Shown here in pieces: positions 1 to 8,204 of a DNA stretch of 64,000 nucleotides. The notes beneath the pieces were generated by a model. The model had not been told where the DNA came from, made no database searches, and saw nothing but the letters and a program-made list of their open reading frames with translations. The DNA lies in assembly GCF_050459865.1 (NCBI RefSeq), contig NZ_JBCMNM010000003.1, forward strand, positions 19,619 to 83,618, read 5' to 3'. Position 1 is the stretch's first letter; each line of letters starts with the position of its first letter. This DNA is from Rummeliibacillus pycnus_B. Its GTDB lineage: Bacteria; Bacillota; Bacilli; Bacillales_A; Planococcaceae. The position numbers and the translations under genes were made by a program.

Positions 1-1
1 A

Positions 2-187
2 CATGATTTACATTGTGCTTTGTTACAACTAAATCCGGATCTAAACTTCCATCTTTTCTTAACATTATCATTTATTGCACTGCCCGTTATTCCAAGCATC
101 AAACTGACAGATACGGGTTTGTTTGATGTTACAAACTTTAAACATATTCCAGTGGAAGTAGATATAATTGAAACTATTAATAAATAG
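2..187 (+). CDS. 3' end of an unidentified gene (partial)
   Basis: An open frame enters from the left edge and stops at TAG 185-187, giving about 61 residues. It contains a hydrophobic stretch (LFLTLSFIALPVIPSIKL) followed by a polar tail ending in ETINK. A strong intrinsic terminator begins one base after the stop codon, which supports this being the real end of a transcribed gene. The family is not recognised. It could be the C-terminus of a membrane protein, but too little is present to say. Confidence 0.5.
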   Translation, partial: HDLHCALLQLNPDLNFHLFLTLSFIALPVIPSIKLTDTGLFDVTNFKHIPVEVDIIETINK

Positions 188-227
188 AAAAAAGCAGATT
201 CCAAATTTACATGGAATCTGCTTTTTT
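188..227. terminator. Bidirectional intrinsic terminator
   Basis: Arms 188-203 and 212-227 are perfectly complementary (AGCAGATTCCA core) with A-run and T-run on the two sides. It can end both the partial gene on the plus strand and the minus-strand gene that stops at 232. Confidence 0.85.
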
Positions 228-231
228 CTAA

Positions 232-588
232 TTATGTTCTTAAATTATTGAATATATTTATAACAAACAAGAATACTGAGAGCGCTACAGAAATAGCACC
301 AATATAGATCCAAGTTCCACAATATGCAGGACTGATAAACAGTATTGCCACTAAGAAAACGATTAAACCAATATTGTATAACCAGAATTGTGCTTTAGCT
401 AAATCTGATTTTCCCAAACATTTATGACACATATACAGTGTACCAATTACAGCGTTAGTCAACCATCCGAATATGAGAATATGAATATATGCTACCCATT
501 CATAGTTGCATGTGGCATACATATAAATACCTAAAGCAACTCCAACAGCTAGATATAATGCAGATACTTTGAGCCAATAAGTTGACAT
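232..588 (-). CDS. Four-helix membrane protein related to haem-copper oxidase subunit I
   Basis: A 118-residue protein with four predicted membrane helices. The start at 588 is chosen because GGAGGTGATTGG stands just upstream; a longer frame to 684 has no such site. Helix 2 carries AYIHILIFGW, resembling the H-x-H-x-x-x-x-GW haem-ligand segment of cbb3/NorB-type oxidase subunits, but the first His of the usual pair is a Tyr here. A clear paralogue lies at 16171-16542 and keeps the HAH form. Small proteins of this kind are often labelled cytochrome-c oxidase; the actual role is unknown. Whether it binds haem is uncertain given the missing His. Confidence 0.7.
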   Translation of the reverse strand: MSTYWLKVSALYLAVGVALGIYMYATCNYEWVAYIHILIFGWLTNAVIGTLYMCHKCLGKSDLAKAQFWLYNIGLIVFLVAILFISPAYCGTWIYIGAISVALSVFLFVINIFNNLRT

Positions 589-851
589 ACCAATCACCTC
601 CCATTTCTTGCTCACTGTAAAATATGATTGTTTACATGAATGGTGTAGTATAAAGGTACAAATATAGACAATAAATTGTAACAATGTGAGTGAAACAATA
701 TTGATAAATTGATACCCCTGCCATTACTCATAGTAAAGCCTAAAGACACAATATTTAATTTTAAAATCAAATGAATTCATCCCTTTAAACCAGTTACTAT
801 AGGTACTCGAGTGATATTAAATGTCCTATGAGCCCCAAAATAGGTTATTTG

Positions 852-886
852 AAGCTGAACTCAGTATTTTAACGAGTTCAGCTTTT
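852..886 (+). terminator. Orphan intrinsic terminator
   Basis: Arms AGCTGAACTC and GAGTTCAGCT are followed by TTTT on the plus strand. No plus-strand gene lies between 589 and this point, so it may be left over from a deleted gene. The rest of 589-993 shows nothing else recognisable. Confidence 0.6.
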
Positions 887-993
887 ATAATGTGAAAATA
901 CAATTTTATCTATTCATGGAATTTCGATGTAAATTGTTTTACTATTAATAATTATCAGATAAATTTATTGCGGATATATAAAAGGAGATAACG

Positions 994-1767
994 ATGAATG
1001 TTAAAATAATATTTTTTGATGTAGATGGAACTCTTATAAATTATGAAGATGGAAGTATTTCTCCAAGTACAAAAAAAGCTATACAAACTTTAAAAAATAA
1101 TGGAATAAGATTAGTAGCAGCTACAGGTAGACCGTTATCGATGTGTCAAGAACTAAAAGAATTAGGTATAGATACATTTATTACTGCAAATGGCGCTTAT
1201 GTTAAACATAAAAATCGTGTTATACACAAAATTCCAGTGACCAAAGATGTAGTACAAGCTGTAAAGAATTTTGCTGATGAAAATGAACAAAGTCTATCAT
1301 TTTTTACAGAGGAACTTTTCATGAACGGGGTACAAAATATGACTACTCTCCAAGCACTAATTGAAACACTTTCTTTACGAGAATTTCCAGCAACTATTGA
1401 AAAAATAGTGAACCAGGAAATATACCTAATGTGTTTATATGCAGATGAACAAACAGCAGAAAAATATACTATAAAATTTCCAGAATTAATTTTTAAAAGA
1501 TGGCACCCATGGATATTGAATGTGTTGCAACAAGATGTATCGAAATCTATTGCGGTTAAAAAGGTTTTAGAATACTTCAACATAAAACCATCTGAAGCGA
1601 TTGCATTTGGAGACGGGGAAAATGATATAGATATGATAGAACAAGTTGGCTATGGTATTGCAATGGGAAATGCTCATGAGACATTAAAAAATGTCGCAGA
1701 TTTTGTAACCAAAAAGTCAAGTGAAGATGGAATTGAATTTGCGTTACAGAAGCTTCAACTTATTTAA
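994..1767 (+). CDS. HAD-superfamily Cof-type phosphatase
   Basis: A 257-residue cytosolic haloacid-dehalogenase-fold phosphatase of the Cof/YcsE type, which typically dephosphorylates sugar phosphates, FMN or similar metabolites. Motif I DVDGT is at residues 9-13 (Asp9 nucleophile), motif II TGRP near 45, a conserved Lys (QDVSKS) near 187, and motif IV GDGENDIDM near 207. A C2-type cap domain fills the middle. AAAGGAGATAACG precedes the ATG. It is followed after 24 bases by a DinB gene in the same direction, so the two may be co-transcribed. The substrate cannot be read from sequence. Confidence 0.88.
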   Translation: MNVKIIFFDVDGTLINYEDGSISPSTKKAIQTLKNNGIRLVAATGRPLSMCQELKELGIDTFITANGAYVKHKNRVIHKIPVTKDVVQAVKNFADENEQSLSFFTEELFMNGVQNMTTLQALIETLSLREFPATIEKIVNQEIYLMCLYADEQTAEKYTIKFPELIFKRWHPWILNVLQQDVSKSIAVKKVLEYFNIKPSEAIAFGDGENDIDMIEQVGYGIAMGNAHETLKNVADFVTKKSSEDGIEFALQKLQLI

Positions 1768-1791
1768 GGATACATAGAAAGAAGGCATGGT

Positions 1792-2262
1792 ATGTACGAA
1801 TTATTTAAGTATAATTGGCAAATGAGAGAAGATTGGTTTAAGTGGTGTGAGGATCTTTCAATTGATGAACTTATTAAGATACGAACTGGAGGAATGGGCA
1901 GTATTCTCCGTAATATATTTCACGTTATCGATTGTGAACAACTTTGGATTAATAAAATGAAAGGAACGCCTGTTATTCAAAAAGACATTAGCACAATTGC
2001 AAGTTTGAATGAAATAAAAGAACTTTCAACTTTAACAAAAACTATTACTGAACATTTTATTCTAGATTATATTGCAAAAAATGATAAGAACATACTTGTA
2101 TATCAAAAGAAAAATGGAGAAGAACTGTATTTTTCGTATGAGAAAATCCTTCATCACCTCATAACTCATGAAATTCATCATATGGGACAACTTTCGGTTT
2201 GGGCTAGAGAAATTGGCAAGAAGCCTGTACCATCTGATTTGATGTTGAAAGAATTATTTTGA
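1792..2262 (+). CDS. DinB-family metal-binding protein
   Basis: A 156-residue four-helix-bundle protein of the DinB/YfiT type. The expected metal-ligand histidines are present: one in FHVID near residue 44 and a pair in THEIHHMGQ near 126-130. The opening MYELFKYNWQMREDWF and the SILRNIFHVID segment match the DinB copy at 50928-51443, so these are paralogues. Members of the family include bacillithiol-dependent transferases and damage-induced proteins, but the substrate of this one is unknown. It sits 24 bases behind the HAD gene and probably shares its transcript. Confidence 0.85.
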   Translation: MYELFKYNWQMREDWFKWCEDLSIDELIKIRTGGMGSILRNIFHVIDCEQLWINKMKGTPVIQKDISTIASLNEIKELSTLTKTITEHFILDYIAKNDKNILVYQKKNGEELYFSYEKILHHLITHEIHHMGQLSVWAREIGKKPVPSDLMLKELF

Positions 2263-2329
2263 AAATCAACAAATAAACTTATTATAATTATCCGAGTAAA
2301 TTACCTACCCCATAATTGAACAAAATAAA

Positions 2330-2358
2330 AGGAAACCCTTTTTTCTATTGAGTTTCCT
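2330..2358 (-). terminator. Intrinsic terminator for the small membrane gene
   Basis: Inverted repeat AGGAAAC/GTTTCCT. On the minus strand it is followed by TTTTATTTT, fitting the gene that ends at 2397. It lies between convergent genes. Confidence 0.55.
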
Positions 2359-2396
2359 GCTTAGATTAAACTAACATACTACGTTGACTATCAATA

Positions 2397-2573
2397 TTAT
2401 TTGTTTACTTTTCTCCAAATTAATGTTGCAACCAGTAGAATAACACCTACAGTAGCTCCGATAATTTGGTCTAATAAAAGTTCGCCTGTTCTGAAATAGC
2501 TAATAGTAAAAGTACCACCAAAAATGACTATTATTGCAATTGCTAATTGAAAAAGATACGAGTTAATTTTCAA
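2397..2573 (-). CDS. Small two-helix membrane protein
   Basis: About 58 residues, two hydrophobic helices (SYLFQLAIAIIVIFGGTFTI and IGATVGVILLVATLIW) and a basic tail (RKVNK). AAGGGAG lies directly against an upstream GTG/ATG pair (2582/2579) but stands 8 bases before a TTG at 2573, so the TTG is taken as the start. The family is not recognised. It is flanked by convergent and divergent neighbours, so it is probably a single-gene unit. Confidence 0.6.
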   Translation of the reverse strand: MKINSYLFQLAIAIIVIFGGTFTISYFRTGELLLDQIIGATVGVILLVATLIWRKVNK

Positions 2574-2732
2574 TACCATCACTCCCTTAATATTATTTTA
2601 CTATAAATAATCAATTATCGTTAAAAGATTACACGTTAAACTTTGACAATCGTAAACTGTCATACGTGTCAGTCATATTCAAATACAAATGATGTTAATG
2701 AAAATTCCTTAATGTGCTGTGAACAGTAGGAT

Positions 2733-2770
2733 ATCAACACAATTCTTTAACAGAGCCTAAAGAATAAATA
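2733..2770 (+). repeat. Short dispersed repeat (TTTAACAGAGCCTAAAGAA)
   Basis: The sequence around TTTAACAGAGCCTAAAGAA recurs near 19000-19033, in both places after an ATCAACA tract. Read in one frame the repeat ends FNRA-stop, so it may be the 3' end of a lost transposase gene. Nothing else was seen in the 311 bases 2583-2893. Confidence 0.45.
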
Positions 2771-2893
2771 TATTGTTTGAAACAAAACATGCTAAATGAT
2801 TATTTCCCAATTATGTGATTGTGCGAGTTCACTTTGTGTTAATATTTGCATAGACGTTTTTTCATAATTGTATAAATATATGAGGAGAGAAAA

Positions 2894-4354
2894 ATGAAGC
2901 GAATAATTAGGAGTCCATGGATTCTATTTTTTCTAGTTTTAATCATAGCGTGTCTAATTGCGTTCAATATTCCCATCGAGAAACGAAAATATGGACTAAC
3001 TCAATCTGGACTGACGACAGATTATACAGGGCTATTACCAGAGCATGTTGATCAAGTGATAAAAACGACCAATCGTAGCGATTTACAAAAAATTGTGAAG
3101 CAAGCTAATGTAGAAGGTAAACATATATCGATAGCAGGTCTCCAACATTCTCAAGGGGGACATACATATTATAAAGATGGCATCGTATTAGATATGAAAA
3201 CATTCAACAAAGTATTAGAGGTAGATAAAGAAGCAAAAACTGTGCGTGTTGAAGCGGGGGCTACCTGGGAGGATGTTCAAGAAGCCATTCAACCATATGG
3301 ATTAGCTCTTAAGGTGACACAATCACAATCGATTTTCACGATTGGTGGTTCTCTTTCAGTCAATGCACATGGTAGAGACATTCGGTTTGGACCCATGGCA
3401 GATATGGTAAAGAAAATCACATTGCTGACACCAACAGGTGAAATTAAAACCATAACAAAAGAAGATACAGATAATATGATGCAATATGTGCTTGGTGGAT
3501 ATGGGCTATTTGGTGTGATATTGGATGTGACACTCGAGTTAACTGATAACGAAGTGTATACCATTCATACGAAAAAAATAAAAACAAACGAATATGAATC
3601 GTATTTTTCGAAAGTACTTAATAATCCTGATATTGCCATGCATTATGCTAGGGTAAGTGTTGCACCGAGTTCATTTTTAGATAACATGTATGTAATTGAT
3701 TATCACAAGACAGGCAAATCGGATCATGTAACGAAATTGAAAGGTGAAGAATTTGTACATCTAACAAAATATACACTTGAATTAGGGAGACATGGTGGCT
3801 TTTTAGAGGATGTTTTTTGGAGAACACAAAATCTCTATTTGAATCAGCTTGATAATACAAAAATTACACGTAATAATGTCATGCGTTCTGAATCTACCTT
3901 TATGGAATTTACGAAACCAGAAAAAGTAGAAGTGTTACAGGAGTTTTTTGTTCCAATTCATGAATTTGATGAGTATATCGAAGAATTAAAGAAACTACTT
4001 CCAGCGAATGATTCTGATGAAGATTTTAAAATTCATAATATTACAATTCGCTATGCAGCAGAAGACAAAACGACATCTTTAAACTATGCAAAAGAAGATA
4101 TGCTAGGTTTAGTGATTCTAATTCAGCATGGTCTTCAAGAAAAGGATATTGAAAATGCTAAAGAAATGATTCAAAAGTGGACAGATATCACGCTAAAACA
4201 TGGTGGTACATATTATCTTCCTTATTATCCTTATCAAACTAAGAAACAATTTAAAGAATCATATCCAAAGTGGAAAGAATTTAAAGAAGAGAAACATAAG
4301 CAAGATCCAAATGAAGTGTTCGTTAACAATTTTTATGAAAACTATTTGAAGTAA
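2894..4354 (+). CDS. Membrane-anchored FAD-linked oxidase (FAD_binding_4 family)
   Basis: A 486-residue flavoprotein of the vanillyl-alcohol-oxidase/D-arabinono-lactone-oxidase superfamily. An N-terminal signal anchor (about residues 8-25) is followed by the PCMH-type FAD domain: GLQHSQGG near 82, GATWEDVQEAI near 122, and TIGGSLSVNAHGRD near 150, where the His resembles the FAD-contacting segment. The C-terminal half is the substrate cap. ATGAGGAGAGAAAA precedes the ATG. The next gene, a membrane protein, follows after 11 bases, implying an operon. The anchor suggests action at the membrane surface. Substrate unknown. Confidence 0.82.
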   Translation: MKRIIRSPWILFFLVLIIACLIAFNIPIEKRKYGLTQSGLTTDYTGLLPEHVDQVIKTTNRSDLQKIVKQANVEGKHISIAGLQHSQGGHTYYKDGIVLDMKTFNKVLEVDKEAKTVRVEAGATWEDVQEAIQPYGLALKVTQSQSIFTIGGSLSVNAHGRDIRFGPMADMVKKITLLTPTGEIKTITKEDTDNMMQYVLGGYGLFGVILDVTLELTDNEVYTIHTKKIKTNEYESYFSKVLNNPDIAMHYARVSVAPSSFLDNMYVIDYHKTGKSDHVTKLKGEEFVHLTKYTLELGRHGGFLEDVFWRTQNLYLNQLDNTKITRNNVMRSESTFMEFTKPEKVEVLQEFFVPIHEFDEYIEELKKLLPANDSDEDFKIHNITIRYAAEDKTTSLNYAKEDMLGLVILIQHGLQEKDIENAKEMIQKWTDITLKHGGTYYLPYYPYQTKKQFKESYPKWKEFKEEKHKQDPNEVFVNNFYENYLK

Positions 4355-4365
4355 AGAGGGAATGT

Positions 4366-4890
4366 ATGATCAGTAAAAGTAACCGAATAATTCCATTGGT
4401 GATTACAGTTGGACAGGTAGCCGTTTTCCCATACTATATAATATGGCTAAAAGGTATATCACTTACATTTACGCTATTTGCTTGGTTTTTTGCTATACAT
4501 TCCTTTGCTGCTGCATGGGGTTATCGAGTATTCCAAGTAAAAAAGAACAAGAAAAAATCGTACATCACACTTATTTACTTAGGAATGGGATGTACATATT
4601 TGTTCGTAGGACAGATTAAATCAGAGTTTGAACTTCTACCATACTTAGCTCTACTCTTACAAATTCTATTAGGGTTTCTTCAGGGTTATTTTCGAGCATG
4701 GCATGTTGAACAGGATACCTACCATCTCCATGCTGTGAATCACTATGTCATAGTAGGGTTGGTTATGATATCTCTTTCCTTTGTAAAAATCATTTCTCCA
4801 GTTGCAATAATTACATTATTTGGATGGTTGTTATGCGGGTGTAGTTTGTGGATGCTGATCAAGAATAGAACAAAAGTGAAAGTGAAATAA
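4366..4890 (+). CDS. Polytopic membrane protein, unknown function
   Basis: A 174-residue hydrophobic protein with five or six predicted helices and a short basic C-terminus (KNRTKVKVK). Its AGAGGG ribosome binding site sits 11 bases after the stop of the FAD oxidase gene, so the two are almost certainly co-transcribed. The protein might be a partner or electron-acceptor module for that oxidase, but no family motif is recognised and this is only inferred from position. The roughly 215 bases after it are empty of recognisable features. Confidence 0.7.
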   Translation: MISKSNRIIPLVITVGQVAVFPYYIIWLKGISLTFTLFAWFFAIHSFAAAWGYRVFQVKKNKKKSYITLIYLGMGCTYLFVGQIKSEFELLPYLALLLQILLGFLQGYFRAWHVEQDTYHLHAVNHYVIVGLVMISLSFVKIISPVAIITLFGWLLCGCSLWMLIKNRTKVKVK

Positions 4891-5106
4891 TGATGCTGTG
4901 CTCAAGCAATAAGAAGATTAAAAACACCACTTACGAATTTTAAAAGTCAAGAGCTAAAGTAATAGATAGTTTTTTACATATTTTGTGGTGAAGTAGAGCT
5001 TCATATATAGATAACGGAGAAGGTTAGTATAAGAAGGGTTTTTACCTAAATGAATAGGCTTTAAAGGCGTTAAATAATAAGATTAGATAATTTTAGGGGG
5101 ATATTG

Positions 5107-5340
5107 GTGAAAATAATTAGAGTTTTATTAGGAATAATTGTTATTGCATTTTCAAGTTATGGTCTAATAAGTGAAAACTTTGAGTTAATGCCGTTTATGA
5201 TGTTATTCTTAGGGGCGTTTATGTTGGCAACGGGATTAGTCGAACTTCAAAAAGACAGAAAAAGATTTGAAGGCTATATGTGTATAATCGTTTCATTATT
5301 TATATTCTTTGTTTCCATCAAGGGTTTCCTATTGAACTAA
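5107..5340 (+). CDS. DUF3953-family small membrane protein (YczI-like)
   Basis: A 77-residue protein with three short hydrophobic helices separated by a polar loop (ELQKDRKRFEG). The pattern and length match the DUF3953 family that includes B. subtilis YczI, whose function is unknown. The GTG at 5107 is preferred over the upstream TTG at 5104 because AGGGGG ends 6 bases before it. The stop codon lies inside the first element of the repeat-terminator-repeat unit that follows, so gene and repeat are physically joined. Confidence 0.7.
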   Translation: MKIIRVLLGIIVIAFSSYGLISENFELMPFMMLFLGAFMLATGLVELQKDRKRFEGYMCIIVSLFIFFVSIKGFLLN

Positions 5341-5417
5341 CGGGTGTTTTAGTAGAAGTTCTTTGAGCTGTTCAGACGGCTCATTTTTTATTCAACTAAC
5401 GAGGCAGATTAGTTGAA
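5335..5417 (+). repeat. Repeat-terminator-repeat unit, copy 1
   Basis: Three parts in order: AACTAACGGGTGTTTTAGTAGA (5335-5356); a terminator-like hairpin GAGCTG/CGGCTC (5365-5382) followed by a T-run; and TTCAACTAA-N9-TTAGTTGAA (5391-5417), a perfect 9-bp inverted repeat. The same architecture recurs at 6024-6094 and, degraded, at 6728-6810, always behind a small enzyme gene. Confidence 0.75.
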
Positions 5418-5526
5418 GAGTTTTGTTTAACTTGAGTTCAACAATCCGACCAGATTGTGGAGTAAAACAAGGAATTATTCGAAAGTAAATCGAACTTCTA
5501 AGAAGTTTTGTTTTTAGGAGGGAATT

Positions 5527-6012
5527 ATGAGAAAAATCACTTTGTCGAATGGAAAAACTGTTGAGGTTGAATGTTTAAGTTGTGCATTAACAACCGGGGT
5601 AATAGAACCGGATGGTGGTGTAATAGTTGAAACTAAATATTTTCATGCTCATCAAGACGTTGCATATCCCATTGAAGGGTTAGTTATTTTAGCATCGAAA
5701 CGCCATATTAAGTGTTTTGATGAATTAAATGAAGAGGAAAAGGTAGATTACATAAACGTATTATCTAAGATTAGAAAAGCTCAAAGGGAAGTATTAGGAA
5801 TAGAACATGTTTATTACTTTTACAATGAAGATACTACTCACCATTTTCATACTTGGATGGTTCCTCGGTATGAATGGATGTACGATTTTGGACGTTCAGT
5901 AGAATCCATTAGACCAGTTTTACTCCATGCAAGAAATAAATTGAATAATGATGAAAATGCAAAAAAAGTAATTCATGGAATAAAGGCATTAAAAAAAGAA
6001 CTAAACACCTAA
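5527..6012 (+). CDS. HIT-like nucleotide hydrolase/transferase
   Basis: A 161-residue cytosolic protein with a histidine-triad-like motif HHFHTWMV near residue 104, preceded by the family's conserved region GLVILASKRHIKCFDEL. An N-terminal cysteine pair (VECLSCAL) resembles that of some HIT proteins. Typical members hydrolyse dinucleoside polyphosphates or AMP conjugates; the exact substrate is unknown. TAGGAGGG precedes the ATG closely. The gene stands alone between copies 1 and 2 of the repeat-terminator-repeat unit, like a cassette. Confidence 0.75.
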   Translation: MRKITLSNGKTVEVECLSCALTTGVIEPDGGVIVETKYFHAHQDVAYPIEGLVILASKRHIKCFDELNEEEKVDYINVLSKIRKAQREVLGIEHVYYFYNEDTTHHFHTWMVPRYEWMYDFGRSVESIRPVLLHARNKLNNDENAKKVIHGIKALKKELNT

Positions 6013-6023
6013 TCCTTCTTTGT

Positions 6024-6094
6024 CCCATAATCGGGTGCGTTTGTTGAAGAGATGTCTCTTTTCTTTATTCAACTAACGGGTGTTTTAGTTAAAT
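6024..6094 (+). repeat. Repeat-terminator-repeat unit, copy 2
   Basis: A degenerate first arm with CGGGTGCGTTTGTTGAAGA is followed by hairpin AGAGA-TG-TCTCT (6048-6059) and a T-rich run. The second arm reads TTCAACTAACGGGTGTTTTA (from 6068). The order of parts is the same as in copy 1, and the unit begins 12 bases after the HIT gene. Confidence 0.7.
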
Positions 6095-6259
6095 AAGTCC
6101 ATCATTTCAATGTTCTAAATCCGAAACATCAATTAGATCTTAGAAATCCATTGTGAAATGTTACACTTGGGGCAGTTTAGTTGCATAAGAATTGTAAAAA
6201 TTTAAAGGAAGTAACCCTTGTGATATAGAATTAGGGTGTATTAAAAAAGGGGGATAAAA

Positions 6260-6715
6260 ATGTATCATTATTTCAATGGCTTAGTAATTAGGGAAGGTAC
6301 TGAGGGGGTTCCAGCAGACTGCGTTGAAGCACTTTTTGAAGATGCTGGATGGGCGAGAAATACTCCATTTTGCCAGAAAGAAAAGTTCACATTAATATTT
6401 AAAAATTCAACGTGGGCATTTACAGTTTGGGATAATAACAAAATGATTGGTATGGTAAGGGTTATATCAGATCAAATAATGGCTGCTAACATAATGGATT
6501 TAGTCGTTTTATCGGAATATCGTGGAAAAGGTATAGGTAAAAAACTTGTGGAACTCTGTGTTCAAAAACTTCCTCACGGTGATTGGTTTGCACACACTTC
6601 GGCTAACAATTTCAAGTTTTATGAAAGATGCGGTTTTGAAGTAAAAGATTTATCTGAAAATGGTACTTGTGCCTTTTACGGTTATATACAAGCACGTAAA
6701 GAGGGGCATAGGTAA
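6260..6715 (+). CDS. GNAT-family N-acetyltransferase
   Basis: A 151-residue acetyltransferase. The acetyl-CoA-binding motif A is VVLSEYRGKGIGKKLVEL (about residues 79-96), and motif B follows with NNFKFYERCGFE near 116-127. The conserved segment MIGMVRVISDQI in the middle is typical of small stand-alone GNATs such as the YjcF/YitI group. AAAGGGGGATAAAA precedes the ATG. The gene is monocistronic and followed by a third, degraded repeat unit. The substrate is unknown. Confidence 0.85.
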   Translation: MYHYFNGLVIREGTEGVPADCVEALFEDAGWARNTPFCQKEKFTLIFKNSTWAFTVWDNNKMIGMVRVISDQIMAANIMDLVVLSEYRGKGIGKKLVELCVQKLPHGDWFAHTSANNFKFYERCGFEVKDLSENGTCAFYGYIQARKEGHR

Positions 6716-6727
6716 ATATATCAGTTA

Positions 6728-6810
6728 TTAAACTAAAGGTTCTTTACGTATATATCAAGCGCTGTGATTAGCTCTTTTTTTATTCCACAAAGTGGGCAGA
6801 TTAGATAAAT
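6728..6810 (+). repeat. Repeat-terminator-repeat unit, copy 3 (degraded)
   Basis: A degraded AAACTAAAGG arm, then GCGCTGTGATTAGCTC followed by a T-run, then TTCCACAAAGTGGGCAGATTAGATAA. The last two parts align with the GAGCTG...CGGCTC and TTCAACTAACGAGGCAGATTAG parts of copy 1. Confidence 0.5.
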
Positions 6811-6877
6811 AACATCTATTGGTTTAATTTGAACAGCTATCGAGCAGAGTTGCTGAAGAATAGATTGGAGGAATAGG

Positions 6878-7306
6878 ATGAGAAAAGGACATATTCGAGC
6901 AATAGCTATTTGTGTTTTTAGGAAAGGCGACTCAATACTTGTCTCTGAAGGCTTTGACGAAGTAAAGAGAGAACATTACTATCGACCAATTGGAGGAGGG
7001 ATTGAGTATGGAGAAACAAGTTCTAAAGCAATAAAGAGAGAAGTACTTGAAGAAATCGAGGCCAATATAACTAACTTAAACTACTTAGGTACAATTGAAA
7101 ACATATTTACATATAACGGTGATCTTGGACACGAAGTAGTTTTTGTATATGATGCTGAATTTATTGATAAGTCCTTTTATGACAAAACTTCTTTTCTTGG
7201 GCAAGAAGATAATGGTGCAACCTTTAAATTGCTTTGGAAGCCAATTAGCGATTTTACAAATAATAAATTTAGATTAGTCCCAGAGGAATTATACCATTTG
7301 CTCTAG
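6878..7306 (+). CDS. NUDIX hydrolase
   Basis: A 142-residue pyrophosphohydrolase. The Nudix box GGGIEYGETSSKAIKREVLE begins near residue 37 and continues EEIEA, giving the G-x5-E-x7-REVxEExxA pattern with the metal-binding glutamates intact. The N-terminus (AIAICVFRKGDSILVSEGFD) is the usual first strand pair. GATTGGAGGAATAGG supplies the ribosome binding site. It is one of the run of single-gene units in this region. Substrate unknown; nucleotide diphosphate derivatives are likely. Confidence 0.88.
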   Translation: MRKGHIRAIAICVFRKGDSILVSEGFDEVKREHYYRPIGGGIEYGETSSKAIKREVLEEIEANITNLNYLGTIENIFTYNGDLGHEVVFVYDAEFIDKSFYDKTSFLGQEDNGATFKLLWKPISDFTNNKFRLVPEELYHLL

Positions 7307-7410
7307 ATTAATAAATGAGTTGGTTTCCTTCTTAAATTATAAAAACGAGGCTTTTGGTAAAAAAGAAATGGAATTAGAAAATAGATATTAGGAAACTGCG
7401 GGGGATTTAT

Positions 7411-7980
7411 TTGTCATTTGAACAGTGCCAGATTATTAATTCATTAATGTTAAACTTTGATAAAAAGTGGTTTATTGCTGGTGGATGGGCAATTGACCTT
7501 TATATCGGTAAAGAAACTAGGGAGCATAAAGATATAGAGATTGCAGTATTCCGGAAAGACCAATTATTTCTGAAAGATTATCTTAGTGAATGGGAGTTTA
7601 AAAAGGTTACTAAAGGAAATTTTCATACTTGGGGTAATGAGTTCTTAGAATTACCAGTTCACGAAATACACGCTTCTAGTATCTAAAACGAGGATAAAAT
7701 AGAAATTCTTCTTAATGAAACAAAAGATAATGATTGGATATTCAGAAGGGATTGGAGGATTTCTTATCCACTCAACTCTATTTGGAGTATTACTAAAAAA
7801 GGTATTCCATATCTTAATCCAGAAATTGTACTTTTATATAAGGCAAAAAACACAAGAGAAAAAGACCATCAAGACTTTATTGCCACAAAGGATTATCTAG
7901 ATAATGAGAAGAAAAGATGGCTTCGATATGCCTTAGAAATACACGAACCAGAACATAAGTGGCTTCAATTATTAATTTAA
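7411..7980 (+). pseudogene. Nucleotidyltransferase (aminoglycoside adenylyltransferase-like) broken by one nonsense codon
   Basis: The frame opens at TTG 7411 behind GGGGGA and reads a nucleotidyltransferase-like domain: FIAGGWAIDLYIGKETREHK near residue 22, then DIEIAV, the GGWA...R.H.D.E pattern of the aminoglycoside-2''-adenylyltransferase-like group. It meets TAA at 7684-7686. The same frame then continues with 97 coherent codons (DWIFRRDWRISYPLNSIWS, PEIVLLYKAKNTREKDHQDF, KKRWLRYALEIHEPEHKW) to TAA 7978-7980. One in-frame stop with no frameshift therefore splits a gene of about 189 codons. It may be a recent mutation, a sequencing error or a readthrough site. Confidence 0.75.
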
Positions 7981-8189
7981 GGTCATGTAATAGGCGTTTT
8001 CAAGGTGTAGCAACCAAATATCTTGATAACTACTTATATTGGTTTGTATGGCTTGAAATAGACAAGCATTTATCCTTTGAAAAACAGGTCGAACAAATGC
8101 TTGTTTCAGCATGTAAAAAATCAAATCAGACAACGGTTCAGAAGTTGAGAAGTGCAATAGTAAAGAGTGGAGAACCGCATCACAAATAA
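7981..8189 (+). pseudogene. 3' remnant of an IS1595-type transposase
   Basis: About 69 codons, frame ending TAA 8187-8189, read RRFQGVATKYLDNYLYWFVW followed by an acidic/basic tail. This resembles the C-terminal end of IS1595/ISXO2-type transposases (FxGVATKYLxNYLxWF). The catalytic part is missing and no terminal repeats were seen. It abuts the broken nucleotidyltransferase gene directly, so insertion and deletion at this point probably shaped both. Confidence 0.55.
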
Positions 8190-8204
8190 TGGATGCAGTT
8201 TTTA

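Noticed and set aside
1197..1583. Minus-strand ORF of 128 codons inside the HAD gene
   Set aside because: Shadow frame opposite conserved HAD motifs.
5335..6810. Integron attC sites
   Set aside because: The core does not match RYYYAAC/GTTRRRY well and no integron integrase is present; kept only as a comparison.
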